Positions 33,301 through 48,300 of a stretch of DNA of 64,000 bases are shown here, one piece after another; the stretch's first letter is position 1; each line of letters starts with the position of its first letter. The position numbers were made by a program, and so were the translations under genes. Under the pieces are notes generated by a model. That model had not been told where the DNA came from, did no database searches, and worked only from the letters and a program-made list of their open reading frames with translations. Origin of the DNA: Strigops habroptila (taxonomy: Eukaryota > Chordata > Aves > Psittaciformes > Psittacidae); NCBI RefSeq assembly GCF_004027225.2, contig NC_044282.2, positions 62,671,725 to 62,735,724 on the forward strand. Direction: 5' to 3'.

Positions 33301-36300
33301 TATAAACGCAACACATGGATATCTTCCCCATTTCTTAAAAACAGTTCAGGGGAATGCACATGGAGCTTTACCACTACTGAAAATACAATACGCTGTTACG
33401 AAATTAGATACCTCAATGTGATCTCAGGAAGAGTAAACCCTTCTCACAACAGCCTGCTGCTGAAAGAAGCTGTCCAGCAGGATGTTGCCTGGCAGTTTCC
33501 TGGTTGTACTACTCACCATATCTGTAGCTTGATCTTCTTTCCTTGTAATTCAACAGTTTTAATCTTGAAGTCTATCCCTGAAATAAACAAACACATAAAT
33601 AATTAGCGTTTATTTACAAAAAAAGAGCAATTCCACATCAATTTAGAATTGCTGCAGAAAGGACAGCAGTTTTTTATTTCTCTTTCTGAATTGTCAGGTA
33701 AACCAAGGACACCCCAGTAAGCGGAATGCAGGAGCAACCAGGGCCTTAAAGGGTCTACATCGGTCGGTTGACACCCTCAGGTAACACTGGTAAGATGATC
33801 TGGCTTGTAAAAGCTTTTAAAGTTTCCTGTTGGTTTTTGTAATTTTTCTGGACAAGTTCCAAAAAGAGATTTGGGAGTTCAGGTGTAAATTTAAGCATTC
33901 TAAACAAAACATCCTAAACAAAATATCAAGCTTTCTTCTTTTAAAAAAAACTATTCTTTTCCCCAAAATTATTAAACCACAATATTTTGCATATGCTGAA
34001 AAATGCTGTGAAGTATCATGGTGAATTTTTATTTATTTTTTTACTCTTTAGACCTTGTGATACCACCATTTCAGAAACCTCTCCAACAAAACCCACCTCT
34101 TTTCCTCACAATTCTCCTTTCCATTAAACCCATTCAAGCAACTATCTCCAAGAACATTAACCACAGAAATCCTAATGCTTGCTGCCTAATTCAAAGCAGG
34201 TGGTGCGAGAGCCTATACCAACACGTGCAAGGTTCCAGTCTACCAAAAACAGTCCTCTTGCTTTTTACACCACTGAAACAATCAGCAGAAGCCTTAAACT
34301 GTCTCGAGCTCAACACACACGTCTATGGTTTATGCACCTCAAGCTTCAGTAACGCAAGTAGAAGGGTTTAAGCAACACGAAGCTTTCAACCAGTAACAAA
34401 AGGCAAGTTATCAGCATCAGTGTCCTCATCAAGGTCCATCCCAGCTCCAACATGGTACAAGCCATGTCAGGCCTCAACAGAAGTGCAGAACCAAGACTCC
34501 CGGAACTCGGAATAAGCAAAGACCATCTTGACAGAGGAAGAGTAAGGTTTTTACTTTTAATACTAACTAATACAAAGTAATTCATGTGCCCATTTGTGGC
34601 AAAGCTGAAGTGGAATCGCAGGGAAGTTAGTAACAATGGGATTTGCAAAGACTGACAAGATGAAGGAAAGCAGCCCTGAGAAGACTTAGGGAAGAAGAAA
34701 GATAACGAGCTGAGATCGGTACTGAAACCAGTATTTAATATTTTCACTATTAACCCTGGTGTAATCAATTGTCCTAGTCGAAGTCTACTGCTTACAGAAG
34801 CGAGAGGCTCTGTACAAAGGACGAGTAAAACAAGAAACAGATAATCTAGAAGACAGAATAAAAACAAGGGATGTCAGCAGTACAAAATGCAGCACTACGA
34901 GCCTGTTACCTAAGAATTTCTTCTGTGAACCAGCAGCTGTCTTCAGATGACAAGGAAGACAGACTGAAGGCTGAGACGTTACCATTCGACTTTCAGGGAG
35001 TAACCACAATCCGATGGAGGGACAACCCTAGGATAAGCAAACCGTGCAGGCACCTGGTGAGACATTTCCATTTGAGCGAGGGAAATACAAACACCATTGT
35101 GCAAGACCTTGGTGAAACCTCATCTGTGCAATGTGTACAAACTGGTCACTCTTCCCCAGTAGAGATGGGCTCGGAGGCAGATGCCACACAAGATGAGCCA
35201 GGATGAGGACCTCCACCAACTGCTCCTTCCCAGCAGAAGAAACTTGAGGACCACGTCTTGTTTCAACCTTCTCTTCCCAAAACTGCCTATGAGAATTACT
35301 ACTGCAAAGTACAGAGGAGCAGTAGCACTGCAAGCCACCATCTCAAAGTGCTCTGGTGCCAGAGTTCTGACTTTCAACTCCAATCAGAGAAACACCACTG
35401 ATAATTTCTCATGTTTTCCAAAAATCTGTTTATATTTAGACATTCTAAAAGGCAGCAGCTGCAATCACAAACTTCCCTCCTAAATCTACAAGGTCATTTT
35501 ATACTGAGTAAGATTAAAAAGAATTTATGAAACACAATATTATGTAAGAAGCCTGCATAGGAAGTCTGCTTTAAACTCCTTTTAGCTCAATATACTGCAC
35601 ACACTAGTTCAATTTAACATTGAAATGTTAAATTACTAAAATCAATTCATCTAAAGCCAGGATACCAGAACCTCTCTGGGAAAGGCTATGTAATTTCAGA
35701 GGAGAATCCCCCTCCCCACAGGCCAGTGCCGTGCAGGGGCAGGAACCGGGACAGCACCTGCTAGATGGTCATGTACTGCACATGGGGCCAAAAAGGAAAA
35801 TTAAACCCAAACGCAGCTCCTCAGGGAGCCCCTTATGTTTACCAAGTGCTTCATAAACATGAACTGGAGTGTCAAGAGGCAAAATCAAAAGGAGGTGATG
35901 ACCAGCAGCATGACCAGAAGGTTGAGGTAGGCGATTCTCCCCCTCCCCTCTGATGATTCTCCCCTCTCTCTGATTCTCCCCTCCCCTCAGCAAATGCTCT
36001 GACCACACAACCCAAGTCTTGGAAAGCAAATGCAGGGACTGTGAGAACGAAGACCTTAGGCCCACTGTAGGAGAGGATCAGGTTCGAGACCATCTTAAGA
36101 ACCTGAACGTGCACAAGTCCATGGGACCTGATGAAATCCATCCACGGGTCCTGAAGGAGCTGGCGAATGAAGTTGCTAAGCCACTGTCCATCATATTTGA
36201 AAAATCCTGGCAGTCAGGTGAAGTTCCCGATGACTGGAAGAAGGGTAATATAACCCCCATTTTCAAGAAGGGGAAGGTGGAAGACCCGGGGAACTACAGA

Positions 36301-39300
36301 CCAGTCAGCCTCACCCCTGTGCCTGGCAAAATCTTGGAACAGTTTCTCCTGGAAAACATGCTAAGGCACATGAAAAACAACGAGGTGGTTGGTGACAGCC
36401 AACATGGCTTCATTAAGGTGAAATCCTGCCTGACCAATTTGGTGGCCTTCTATGATGGAGCCACGGAACTGATGGACAGCGGCAGAGCAGTTGATGTCAT
36501 CTACCTGGACTTGTGCAAAGCATTCGACACTGTCCCACATGACATCCTTGTCTCTAAATTGGAGAGACATCAATTTGATAGATGGACCACTCGGTGGATA
36601 AAAAACTGGCTGGATGGCCGCACACAAAGAGTTGTGGTAAATGGCTCGATGTCCAGTTGGAAACCTGTAACGAGTGGTGTCCCTCAGGGATCGGTGTTGG
36701 GACCGGTCCTGTTCAACATCTTTGTCGGTGACATGGACAGTGGGATTGAGTGCGCCCTCAGCAAGTTTGCCGATGACACCAAGCTGTGTGGTTCGGTTGA
36801 TACGCTGAAGGGAAGGGATGCCATCCAGAGGGACCTTGACACGCTTGTGAGGTGGGCCGATGCCAACCTTATGAAGTTTAACCAAGGCAAGTGCAAGGTC
36901 CTACATCTGGGTCGGGGCAACCCCAGGCACTGCTACAGACTGGGCAGAGAAGAGATTCAGAGCAGCCCTGCAGAAAAGGACTTGGGGGTGTTGGTTGACG
37001 AGAAGCTTAACATGAGCCGGCAGTGTGCGCTTGCAGCCCAGAAAGCCAACCGTATCCTGGGCTGCATCAAAAGAAGCGTGACCAGCAGGTCGAAGGAGGT
37101 GATCCTGCCCCTCTACTCTGCTCTTGTGAGACCTCACTTGGAGTACTGCGTACAGTTCTGGTGTCCTCAACATAAAAAGGACATGGAGCTGTTGGAGCAA
37201 GTCCAGAGGAGGGCCACGAGGATGATAAGAGGGCTGGAGCACCTCCCATATGAAGACAGGCTGAGAGAGTTGGGGCTGTTCAGCCTGGAGAAGAGAAGGC
37301 TGCGTGGTGACCTCATAGCAGCCTTCCAGTATCTGAAGGGGGTCTACAAGGATGCTGGGGAGGGACTCTTCCTTAGGGACTGTAGTGGTAGGACAAGGGG
37401 TAATGGGTTCAAACTTAAACAGAGGAAGTTTAGATTAGATATAAGGAAGAAGTTCTTTACAGTGAGGGTGGTGAAGCACTGGAATGGGTTGCCCAGGGAG
37501 GTTGTGGATGCTCCATCCCTGGCGGTGTTCAAGGCCAGGTTGGACAGAGCCTTGAGCCACATGGTTTAGGGCAAGGTGTCCCTGCCCATGGCAGGGGGGT
37601 TGGAACTAGATGATCTTAAGGTCCTTTCCAACCCTTACGATTCTATGATTCTATGATTCTATGAGGCCCCCCCTGCAGTCCTGCATCCGGGTCTGGGGCC
37701 CCAACATAAGAACGACATGAAGCTGCTGGAGTGAGTCCGGAGGAGGCCACAAAGGTGTTCCGAGGGCTGGTGCACCTCTGCTATGGAGACAGGCTGAGAG
37801 AGCTGGGCTTGTTCAGGCTGGAGAAGAGAAGGCTCTGGGGAGATCTTAGAGCAGCTTCTGGAGCCTACAGGGGCCAACGAGAAAGCTAGAGAGGGGCTTT
37901 TGACAAGGGCCTGTAGTGACGGGACAAGGGTGAATGGCTTTAACCTGACAGAGGGGAGATTTACGTTTGAGTTTAGGAAGAAGGGGCGCCCTGTAGGGCA
38001 GTGAGGCCCTGGCACAGGGTGCCCAGAGAAGCTGTGGCTGCCCCATCCCTGGCAGTGTTCAAGGCCAGGTTGGACACAGGGGCTTGGAGCAACCTGCTCT
38101 AGTGGAAGGTGTCCCTGCCCATGGCAGGGGGTTGTAACTGGATGAGCTTTAAGGTCCCTTCCAACCCAGACCATTCTGTGATTCTATGAAAATTCCACAA
38201 TTCTAAGGATTTAAAACATTACAGTGACCTAAGGCTGAGGTAGTCCACCAATTCTAGGATGTCAGCTTGGGAGCTTCAGACCTCCAGTTCTGGTCAGTGC
38301 TGCACTGTTTTTCCAGTTAGCCAAGCAGTACTTCATCACTCAAATTTATGAATCAATACAGCAAGCATCATACACATGATTTGAAAAACAAACCCATTGA
38401 ATGATTAACAGCCAACACATGAAACTGTCCCAAATCCACACAACTACCCCTACGTTTTGTAGCATTTAACCAAACTGTTTGCTACTCTGTAGTGCTCCAC
38501 AGCAACACTATCAAACAAATGAACACAGCAGTTGACAAAAGATCATAAGTATTTTATACAGCAACACGTACTTTTAGGTTCTGCCCAGATAAAGCAGGAT
38601 GTTTGACAACCACTTTTTATGTGTTAAGATAAAGTAAGCTATTAACCAGCCATGGAAATTAACTCTTCTCTGCACATAGAGGGATTTAGCTAAGTCTAGT
38701 ATTTGGGGATAAAATAAATCTCTAATCCCATGTCATACTTAGCTTCCATTCCAACATAATACTAGTTCAGCCTTCGTAACAGAAAGACTTATAAATAGCA
38801 ATGACTATTTGCCTCCAAATACTTTCAAAGTAGTTCTAACAGACTGGAAAAATGAGACCTCTGTATCTCTGTAATTCCCATTTGGTTCTAGATCTCACCA
38901 AGGAAGTCCCAAAGGCTCCAGAGAGAACAGGTTACAGGTACGGGGAGTTTCCAGTAACATTAAGTTCAGGAAAGGGTTTAAGAGGGTAATGGATATAAAA
39001 ATTGAATGGCATGCAGGACGGACATAGTACTATCAAAGGAGGATAATGACACAACTAATGAATTAGAGATGAACATGAAATTGCTCCCTCATTAAGTGTT
39101 GATAAGATATTCATCAACTTCAACAGGGCAAACTGGAATGCACTGAAAAACCTGGGAGCATACCAGCAGCCCCTTCAACACTTATTTAACTCTATACTTT
39201 CAAACAAAAAGTTGCAAATGTTTGTTACCCACAGTTTAAAAATGAAGTCTCCTTACAGGCAGATGATCCCAGGTTTCTGCCTCGATTCTGGCTTTCCTTC

Positions 39301-42300
39301 AAATTTCAAGTTCTACCAGTTGCTTACAGCAACATACAGGCCCAGGTCTGCCCCAAAACTGAACTCATGGCTTTAAAAACAGTTAGAACCTATTTATGGA
39401 TTCTTTAGGTTACTGGGCTTTGAGTATCAAGGCTTTAGGAGCACCACTGGTTGATCTCATGGTGTGTGCAAACAAGATCAGCCCTTCCATGAATACTGAA
39501 AGTCACTTCTGCCTGGTGACTGTGAAAATGCAAACCAAGAGGAGCTTCAGGAACTGGAAGGTTAGACTTGTGCGTGAGGCCACTGGAGTCAAGCTCTTCT
39601 ATCCCTCCATCCATCAGCAGAAGCTATTGTCAGGGACTCCCAACAAAGCATTCCAGTTTTATTTGTGTAGGTTTAAACATCTGAATGCCTTGGTGAATAC
39701 AAACCTATTTGCTCAACGGTTTTGTGTTTCCATCGTTCTCGGATGAAAGACGTTAATGAAGACCCAGGACTTGCGTCAGCAGAACAGTGTGTTTTAAATC
39801 CATAATCACTGCATCCAAACAGTTACAGATCACTTGACACCTTCCCAAGCCACTGCCAATGTTTTGTAAAGATTGCTCTGCCATTGGTAAATCACAAACC
39901 AATGATTCTTGAAAAGGGAAAGACAGAATGCCACCCATAAAAACGGGAGAAAGAAAAAGTTATTTTCCAGTCCACTGCAGAGCTACAAATGATGAGCTGG
40001 CCCTTTTCAGACAGCACGAATTTTGTTTGCATTCTTTCCAAACAAAGACACCATTCAGCTCGGTGAGGGCGCTGAGCGGGAGGAAGCGGAATGTAGGGCA
40101 AGAGAGGGGCAACGCTGCAGCGATGGGAGCCCGACAGCCAACCTGCACATCGAGTTGCCACCAAATGAAGACCATAAGCAGCATGTAAATAAGTTCACTT
40201 TGTATTTCATTGGCTTTGCAACTCTACTTCAACTTGGGAAAGAAAAGCAAACGTGCACAAATTCACTCAAGTCTCATGCCTGCAAGCTGACAGAGGGTGG
40301 ATTTAGATGAGATACTAGGAAGTTCTTCCCTGTGAGGGTGCTGAGGCACTGGCACAGGTTGCCCAGAGAAGCTGTGGCTGCCCCATCCCTGGCAGTGTTC
40401 AAGGCCAGGCTGGACGGGGCTTGGAGCAACCTGCTCTAGTGGAAGGTGCCCCTGCCTGTGGCAGTGGGGTTGCAACTAGATGAGCTTTAAGGTCCCTTCT
40501 AAGCCAAACCATTCTGTGACTCTATAAAGCTACCCACCTTTGTGCTACAGGCTCTGGCAATAGTAAGTATTTTACTTAAGAGTGTACCTGAACTGCAGCT
40601 ACCCACACCCGAATTATCATGGCAGAACTCAGGCCACATTCAAATTTTCTGATGAGCACTGTAAGCGGAAAGGAAGGTTCCCAGCCTGAGCTACAGCCCT
40701 TTCTGCCTGGGCTGAAAGGTGCACCTCAATCTCCCCCCACTAACCCACTTCGAACAACTGAACCAGAGCCAGGTGGAGCTCCTGCAAGCGCTTTCAGAGG
40801 CACAAAAAGATACCAACCTTATCTTTTCTGCCTGACTTTCAGAAATCCCAGTGTTAAGTGAAGAAAGCAACTGACTAGGGAAAAAGAAATCTATCTGCTA
40901 TCTTTCTTTGAATTAACAACTTCCCAGTTCACCAAGTAAGAAAGAACACAGACTCATGACTTATGGCACATTAATACCAATAGTATTACAAAAGTATACA
41001 AACTGCAGCATACCTGTAGTTAGCACACCACTGCCAGCACAGGGGAAAATCCATTTCTTTCATGTAGGTTTACAGCTTACAGTAGAGCTCAATACACAGC
41101 CCTAAAATGCTTTTATTTAAAAAGCAAAAATGTAGTAAAAGCAAACCTACCGACAGCAGGAAAATACAGTAATAGCTAAGCCTGGAAGCTTTTAAAATTA
41201 CAAAATTAACTTTGGGGCAGAGACCTTTGTCTAGTCCTTTTACACAGAACTGTTTGATCATGAGCTCCCACAATTCCCAAAACAGGTTTATTATATTGTA
41301 AGTCTTCCTTAAGCTTAACGCCTTAACGCAGAAGATGACTCTAAAACAAACTCCTAAGCCAGATACTGCTTTATAAATTGTATTACTGTCTAGAGCACAA
41401 CACTAATAAGAAGGTGATTTCTCCAGCCCTCCCAGTATTAAACCTTCCAAAGGTATCAAGTCCAGAATTATAAAGTCTCCAATGCCAATGTCTTGCAAAC
41501 AAGTTTTAACACTTCAGAATGTTATTTTACCAAAAATAAGCAGACAGTATTTGTTATGTATGAAGCAGCTAAGAACAAATATTTTGGAAGGAAGCTGCAG
41601 GCATAAATGTACTTTCCCAAGAAAGCTCAACACAAGCGTAATATCTAAATCTCCCCTCTGTCAGGTTAAAGCCATTCTCCCTTGTCCTGTCCCTACAGGC
41701 CCTTGTCAAAGCCCCTCTCCAGCTTTCTTGTCGGCCCCTTTAGGCACTGGAAGCTGCTCTAAGTTCTCTGCAGAGCCTTCTCTTCTCCAGGCTGAACAAG
41801 CCCAGCTCTCAGCCTGTCTTCACAGCAGACGACAAGCTTTAAGGTCCCTTCCAACCCAAACCATTCTGTGATTCTATGAAAATGAGAAGCCTATCAATGC
41901 TTTACAGCCTGACAGGATGCAAACACACAGTGTTCTTCATACAAACCTACCAGGCAATACCAACTTTGCTCATGCCTTTGTAGGAGGATTTAGTTATCAC
42001 GGCAGCTCCACGCCTCTCGGTTTTACAGCACCGAATCCATCCTCCACTCCAGCTTTCAAATACATTTAATCTCACAAGTAAACAAGATAGTAACTAAGTA
42101 AATAAGACAGCTAGTCTTCCTCTTTCAGGAAAAAGCCCACTTCAAATGCAGGTTTATCTGCTGATCTTCTTTTGCTTATGTGTACAGATACATACAACAG
42201 ACCTACCTCCGTGTATCAGCACTTGTTTGCATATTTTCTACGCTTACCTGGGGCAATGAATTCTCTGAAGAAATAGAAAAAATAGTATTGTTTAACACAC

Positions 42301-45300
42301 AACTTCCACAGAAAACTGCTCCCCCCTTGCTTTGGAAAGGTGAAAACCAGGATGACTGAACCAAGCTCTGCAAAACCCAACACCAGTCCTCAGGGCCCAT
42401 GTCTGACCTCTTCCAGAGCTTTTCCAGAGAGCCGCAGTCGGTTATGGATCACCCACTGCAACGCCACCATACACCACAGCATGCAGATCAGGTCAGACAG
42501 CCCATGCAGGCTGCAGAGGTCTCAGGACAGGCAATCCCATGGCAGCTCATTTCAGAGCCAGGTACCTCAGGTTTTACCCCCGAGCTTGCCCACACTGTGC
42601 AAGGATATACGTGGGGAGCCAGGGAAGAGGGTGGGGAAAAGAAGTAGTTGCTTTGCCAGAAACAAAGCTCTACACAGGCACCCAAGTTCTGGTTAGTAGA
42701 GTTACAACTACAGTTGCAACTCCAGCATCGATTCCTCCACGTACAAAAGCTGGGGCAAGATACTTTCTATCTCTCAAGTCAATTTTACCATCTTTGAATA
42801 GAACCAGCTACAACAACAGCTCAAGACTGACACATGGAGCAAGCTACACTCTCCAGCAAGACTTTTCCTTCTAACTCATTTTTCTTGACCTGACACTAAG
42901 ACTTGCAAGTGCACTAACTACTGCGGGTGCCTCCAGAAGCTGAATGACCAATCTGATAGCCTTCTATGATGGAATGACCACCTGGGTAGGTGAGAGGAGA
43001 GCAATGCATGCTCTCTACCTGGACTTCAGCAAGATTTTTGACACTGTCTCCCATAACCTCCTCGCAGGTAAGCTCAGGACGCGTGGGTCAGATGAGGGGA
43101 CAGTGAGGTGGATTGGGAACTGGCTGTGTGGCAGAGCTCAGAGGGTTGTGATCAGTGGTGCAGTGTCTAGTTGGAGGCCTGTAGCTAGCAGTGTTCCCAC
43201 GGGTCATGACTTGGCCCAGTCTTGATCAACTTACTCAATAATGACCTGGATGAAGAGACAGAGTGCACCCTCAGCAAGTTTGCTAATGATACAGAACGGG
43301 GAGGAGTGGCTGATCTACCAGAAGGCCGTGCTGTCATTCAGCCAGATCAGGACAGGCTGAAGAGCTGGGCAGAGCGGAACCTCATGAAGTTCAATAAGCT
43401 TCAGGAATAACCCCACACCAGTACAAGGTAGGAGCTGACCTGCCAGAAAGCAGCTCTGCAGAGAGGGACTGTGGCGTCTTGGTTGACACGAAGTTATCCA
43501 TGAGACAGCAGCAGTGTGCCTGAGTGGCCAAGAAGGTCAATGGTGTCCAGGGGGGCATTAGGAAGAGTGTAGCCAGCAAGTCGAGGGAGGTGATCCTCCC
43601 TTTCTACTCTACCCTGGTGTGTCCAGTTCTGGGCTTCCCAGTTCAAGAAAGAAATGGAGCTCCTGGATAGGGTGGCCCAGTGGAGAGCTATGAAGATGAT
43701 TAAGGGACCAGAGCATCTCTGCTACAGAGACAGGCTGAGAGAGCTGTGCCTGCTCAGCCTAGAGAAGAGACAACTGAGAGGGGATCTCATCAATGCGTAC
43801 AAATACCTTAATGGCGGGTGGGTGTCCAGAGGATGGAGTCAGACTCTTCTCAGTGGTGCCCAAGCAACAGGATAAGGGGCAATGAACACAGACTGAAACA
43901 CAGGAAGTTCCACAAGGATATGAGGAAGAATGTCTTTACTTTGAGGTGATGGAGCACTGGAACAGCACTGGAAGAGCACTGGAAGAGGCTGTGGAGTCTC
44001 CCTGACTGGAGATACTCAAAACCTGCCTGGACGCGATGCTATGCAACCTGCCCTACGTGAGCCTACTTTAGTAGGTGCATGGGACTGGCTGATCTCCAGA
44101 GGTCCCTTCCAACCCCAACCACTCCGTGGTTCCATGACATTATCTGCTACAAGCAAACATTGCTGTAAGACAAAGCAAAAATGAAGTACTTACATGAAAG
44201 AAAACTAAGAATAAATTTAATAGTGGATTAATATAACTTTCTTCAAAAAAATATCAAGATATCTGAACCTGCCTGTAATGGTTGGCAGAGGGGAAAAACA
44301 AAAGGAGAAGAAAACTGTACCAGGTAGCAACCGTCAGGCAGTGACTGAGTTACTGTTCTGCCCCCAAGGTAATGTTAAGTTTCTCTGCAAAACCAAAATT
44401 ACACATCCTAACACAGCAAGAAGCTTGTAAGCTGCTTTCCCAAGAATTCTAGCTAAGCTGTGTAATCAAACACCACAGCCAGATGTGGACAAAGAACAGA
44501 GGAGGCAAATGGGTATCTCTCACCAGCTGAATACATGGAGTCGGGCAACCTGGCTGCCGCTCTTAGCCCAAGGTAATGCCATGCAGACCGCTGCAAAACT
44601 AAGTAACTTATAAAATAATGTGAGGTACCCATTGGCCACAGATGACAGACAACACTTAGTGGTTATGTCAGACCATGCTGCAGACTCCAATTCAGTTTAA
44701 CTACAGGCTACCACCACACTGGTCAGACCTAAAGTAAATGCTTACCAAAAAAAAAAACCACCCAAAAAAGACTACAATCATCCATGATAGAAACTTACAC
44801 AAGAGTTCCCTTACAGTCTCCCAAGCTGCAGTGACTCAGGACTCTTATTAAACTCCAGGCTAGGGAGCACGCATGTAACTTGTTCAGACACAGCAGCCCA
44901 GCACCAGGACCGGGAGTGGAGCCTCAGCGGTTGGAGCTAAAGGGTCCCAAAAATGAATAGAGGCAGTGGAGGACTCCCAGAGGCACCACTCAGAGAAGGC
45001 TACGGGGAGAACCAGTAGCAGCCCCCCCACGACTGACATGGAGCATATCAGGAATCACAGAGCTGGCGACACCAAAGTGGCCTCTTGGCTGACTCTGCTG
45101 TCCTCTTCTAAACCTTTAATTCCATCATTTTTGACATTCAGTGACCAGGAGCGTAACAAAGAACTCGAGATACAAGCAGACTATGAATTTATGCAGCAGT
45201 AAGCTAGAAATCCAATGAATTCACACGTTTCAGCATTTCATCTTCTCTGCAGTAAGTTTTTTCCCAGTGCAGAGTTTGCAAATTAGAGCAGCAGCAAGAA

Positions 45301-48300
45301 CTCACTCGTCCTGCTCTGCAAGGTTTCAAGTCGTGACAATTCAGCATTTACAGAGCAACAGAAGTTGCAGCTAAATAAAGTAACACATACCTCACATGAA
45401 ACCTCAGGAAAGGGAGGCTTGGTTAACTCTACAGTCCCACAACAACTTGGAAAGAGAAAAAAAGTGTCATGTTTGAGAGTTGTGTCCAAGCTGGGCATGG
45501 GAGGACAGTGGTAACAGAAAGAGGTGATTTAACTACTTTAATTCCACCAGCCACAAATGATGACGCGATTAAGTGTTACATTTTTTTTCCACTCCTCTTC
45601 CCTATATATCCAGTCGCTGGTGTCAATCCCGCCATCCTCAGATGGACTCTAGCTCCCAGAAGCCTCTCCTGTCTTTCCCAGAGGACCTTCCCCAAGCGCT
45701 CTAATAGTCACCCATGCGCCAAACAACCTACTCCCTTTTAGTTCTCCCGTGAACTGCCACGTGGGTAAACATTCACTGCTTTACCTCAAGGTCACCAGCC
45801 TCAATCCACACCACCTTGACAGCAACAGCTACACAGAACTGTTTTTCTTAGTAACGAGCCCAGAAACCACCAGAGGAATAGCTGTACTTGCGACTGCTGG
45901 GATCCATGGTACCTGAAATATCCTGAAAATAGGTGGGTTTGTAGATCAGGTATGAAGAACAGTAATTACAAGCAGAACTCTCTCTCTGTAAAGTTAAAGA
46001 TTCTTAACCAGTGACATTTGCTAGTGTGGTGTGCACGTCAATAAGCCACTCATTTAATTCTAGCATCTATAGTTAGGAATGCAGTAGATTCTCAAAATCC
46101 AAACATCCTTTAGCTTTTCACACAAAATCTGCTAAACTAGACATTCTTTTAAAAACAAAAAAAAAAAAACCCCAACAAACAAACAAACAAAACTGTATTT
46201 CCTACCCATTAGACTGATCAAGTCCTGTGAGCCGCCCAGCAACCCTCATGGCTCCTTCCTGAATCTTCAGTTTTTCAGTATGATTTTACAGCAGCTTTCA
46301 AAACTGTGCTTACAGGCCAAGTTTCACGAATACTGTATCAATACAGATAAATTCGGGGGCTGGTAACATAAAGGAGAATGCAGGACATCAGCAGCAGCAC
46401 TGTTGCCAGATTGCCTCCTACCAATTAATCTATTCCTAACGAAGCAGATGACAATCCCGTGAGACAGCAGCTCCTTAGCATGACCTACATTCTTCCATTC
46501 CAGATGCCTGTGTTTGTTGTGCTTCCAAATGCTGCCACACATCATGAACAAATACAACTCAGCATTGCAGGGATGTTTGCTCTATGCAAATCAACACTCA
46601 TATGGAACTGAGCTCAATATTCATTTTAGAGACAAATCCAGCCCTCTAGCTCATAACCCCCCAAAATACCTGCTTAATTCCCCCAAACAATGGAAGGCCA
46701 TTGTTATCCAGCCTGACCTTGTATCAGGGAAAGGCCACGTGTTGTGAATTCATCCATATCTCCACACTGGCAGCAATGGGGGATCCTCATGCTGCACTAC
46801 TGCCTCCCCATCAGCAGCTGCCTCGCCAAAGCTTCCCAGGCAGCCTGCTTCACATCCCACCCACAGCCATGAGAGATGAACAGCAATGCTCAAAATTACA
46901 TGATTCAGAACTACAAGAGAGAAGGACACTTTCTGAGCACAAAGTTCTTTTTGAAATGCTCCTGTTTCCCTTCAAAGTGGCAGACAACCAATATGAGAAG
47001 GATGTGGAGCTGTTGGAGTGAGTCTAGAGGAGGCCACAAAGATGCTCCGAGGGCTGGAGCACTTCTGCGATGGAGACAGGCGGAGAGAGCTGGGCTTTAA
47101 CAGCCTGGAGAAGAGAAAGCTCTGGGGAGACCTTAGAGCAGCTTCCAGTGCCTAAAGGGGCCAACAAGAAAGCTGGAGAGGGGCTTCTGACAAGGGCCTG
47201 TAGGGACAGGATGATGGAGAATGGCTTTAAACTGACAGAGGGGAGACTGAGATGAGATCTTAGGCAGAAGTTCTTCCCTGTGAGGGTGGTGAGGCCCTGA
47301 CACAGGTTGCCCAGAGAAGCTGTGGCTGCCCCATCCCTGGCAGTGTTCAAGGCCAGGTTGGACGGGGCTTGGAGCAACCTGCTCTAGTGGAAGGTGTCCC
47401 TGCCTGTGGCAGGGGAGTTGCAACTAGATGAGCTTTATGGTCCCTTCCAACCCAAACCACCTGATGATTTGATGACTCTCTTACAAGGCATAAGCATGCA
47501 AGCTGCTTTCATGCAACAATTCAACTCAAGGATGCGTATTAAATCTAGATCAAGACTACAGCCTCCTAAGCACACTAAAAATGTCCTCTCACTACTCACC
47601 TGAAACCTCTTAGTCATTCTTCAGAGATTTATATTAAAATTGCAAGTTAACACTCACATGTTAATTCTGGAGTAAATCATTACAGAATTCAACACTGCTA
47701 CAGGAATTCTTTAAGTGCACTGGGGGCAGTATTAAAAAATATATATATGCAAAAACCAAATCGTCAAGGAGACAGGGGCTGTGGCTTGCCTGTTCTCCAT
47801 ACAGCAGGTCACTACACCTACAGAGCGACTGTGACCTTCCACTCCTCACTGCTCATCATCCGTATTTAAAAAATTAATCATCTTCAGAAACAAACTTTGA
47901 TATCTCTTTCATTCCACTTTACTCCCTTCCAATAGAAAGAAGTCCATTCCCTGCTATTATGCACTGGATACTTGCAAACATAAATCTTTATACTAACTGG
48001 AAGGCAAGCAGCAAGACTTTTCTTTCTTTTTTTTAAATACATCTAGGTCTCAGAAGCCACATGCTGTAAGGAAGCAAAAAGTATCAATACATCAAGAATT
48101 TCACAAAGCTGTTTCTCCTCAAGTGGCATTGTTCAGATATTTAATAGATAGATTACAACGTGAAGTGCTGTTCAACCCCATACCTGGAATTAAAACAGCA
48201 AATCCAAACAATCAGAAGGTAAGAAAGGCACCAGTGCCATTCAGCACACAGACGTAGCTGAGGTCCCATCACATGTACCTGCTTGCAGGGCTTTTAAAAT

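Noticed and set aside
36019-37569. Host gene or retroviral pol
   Set aside because: The RT is non-LTR (CR1 wording, FADD motif, GATTCTAT tail) and no long terminal repeats, protease or integrase are visible. It is a truncated LINE.
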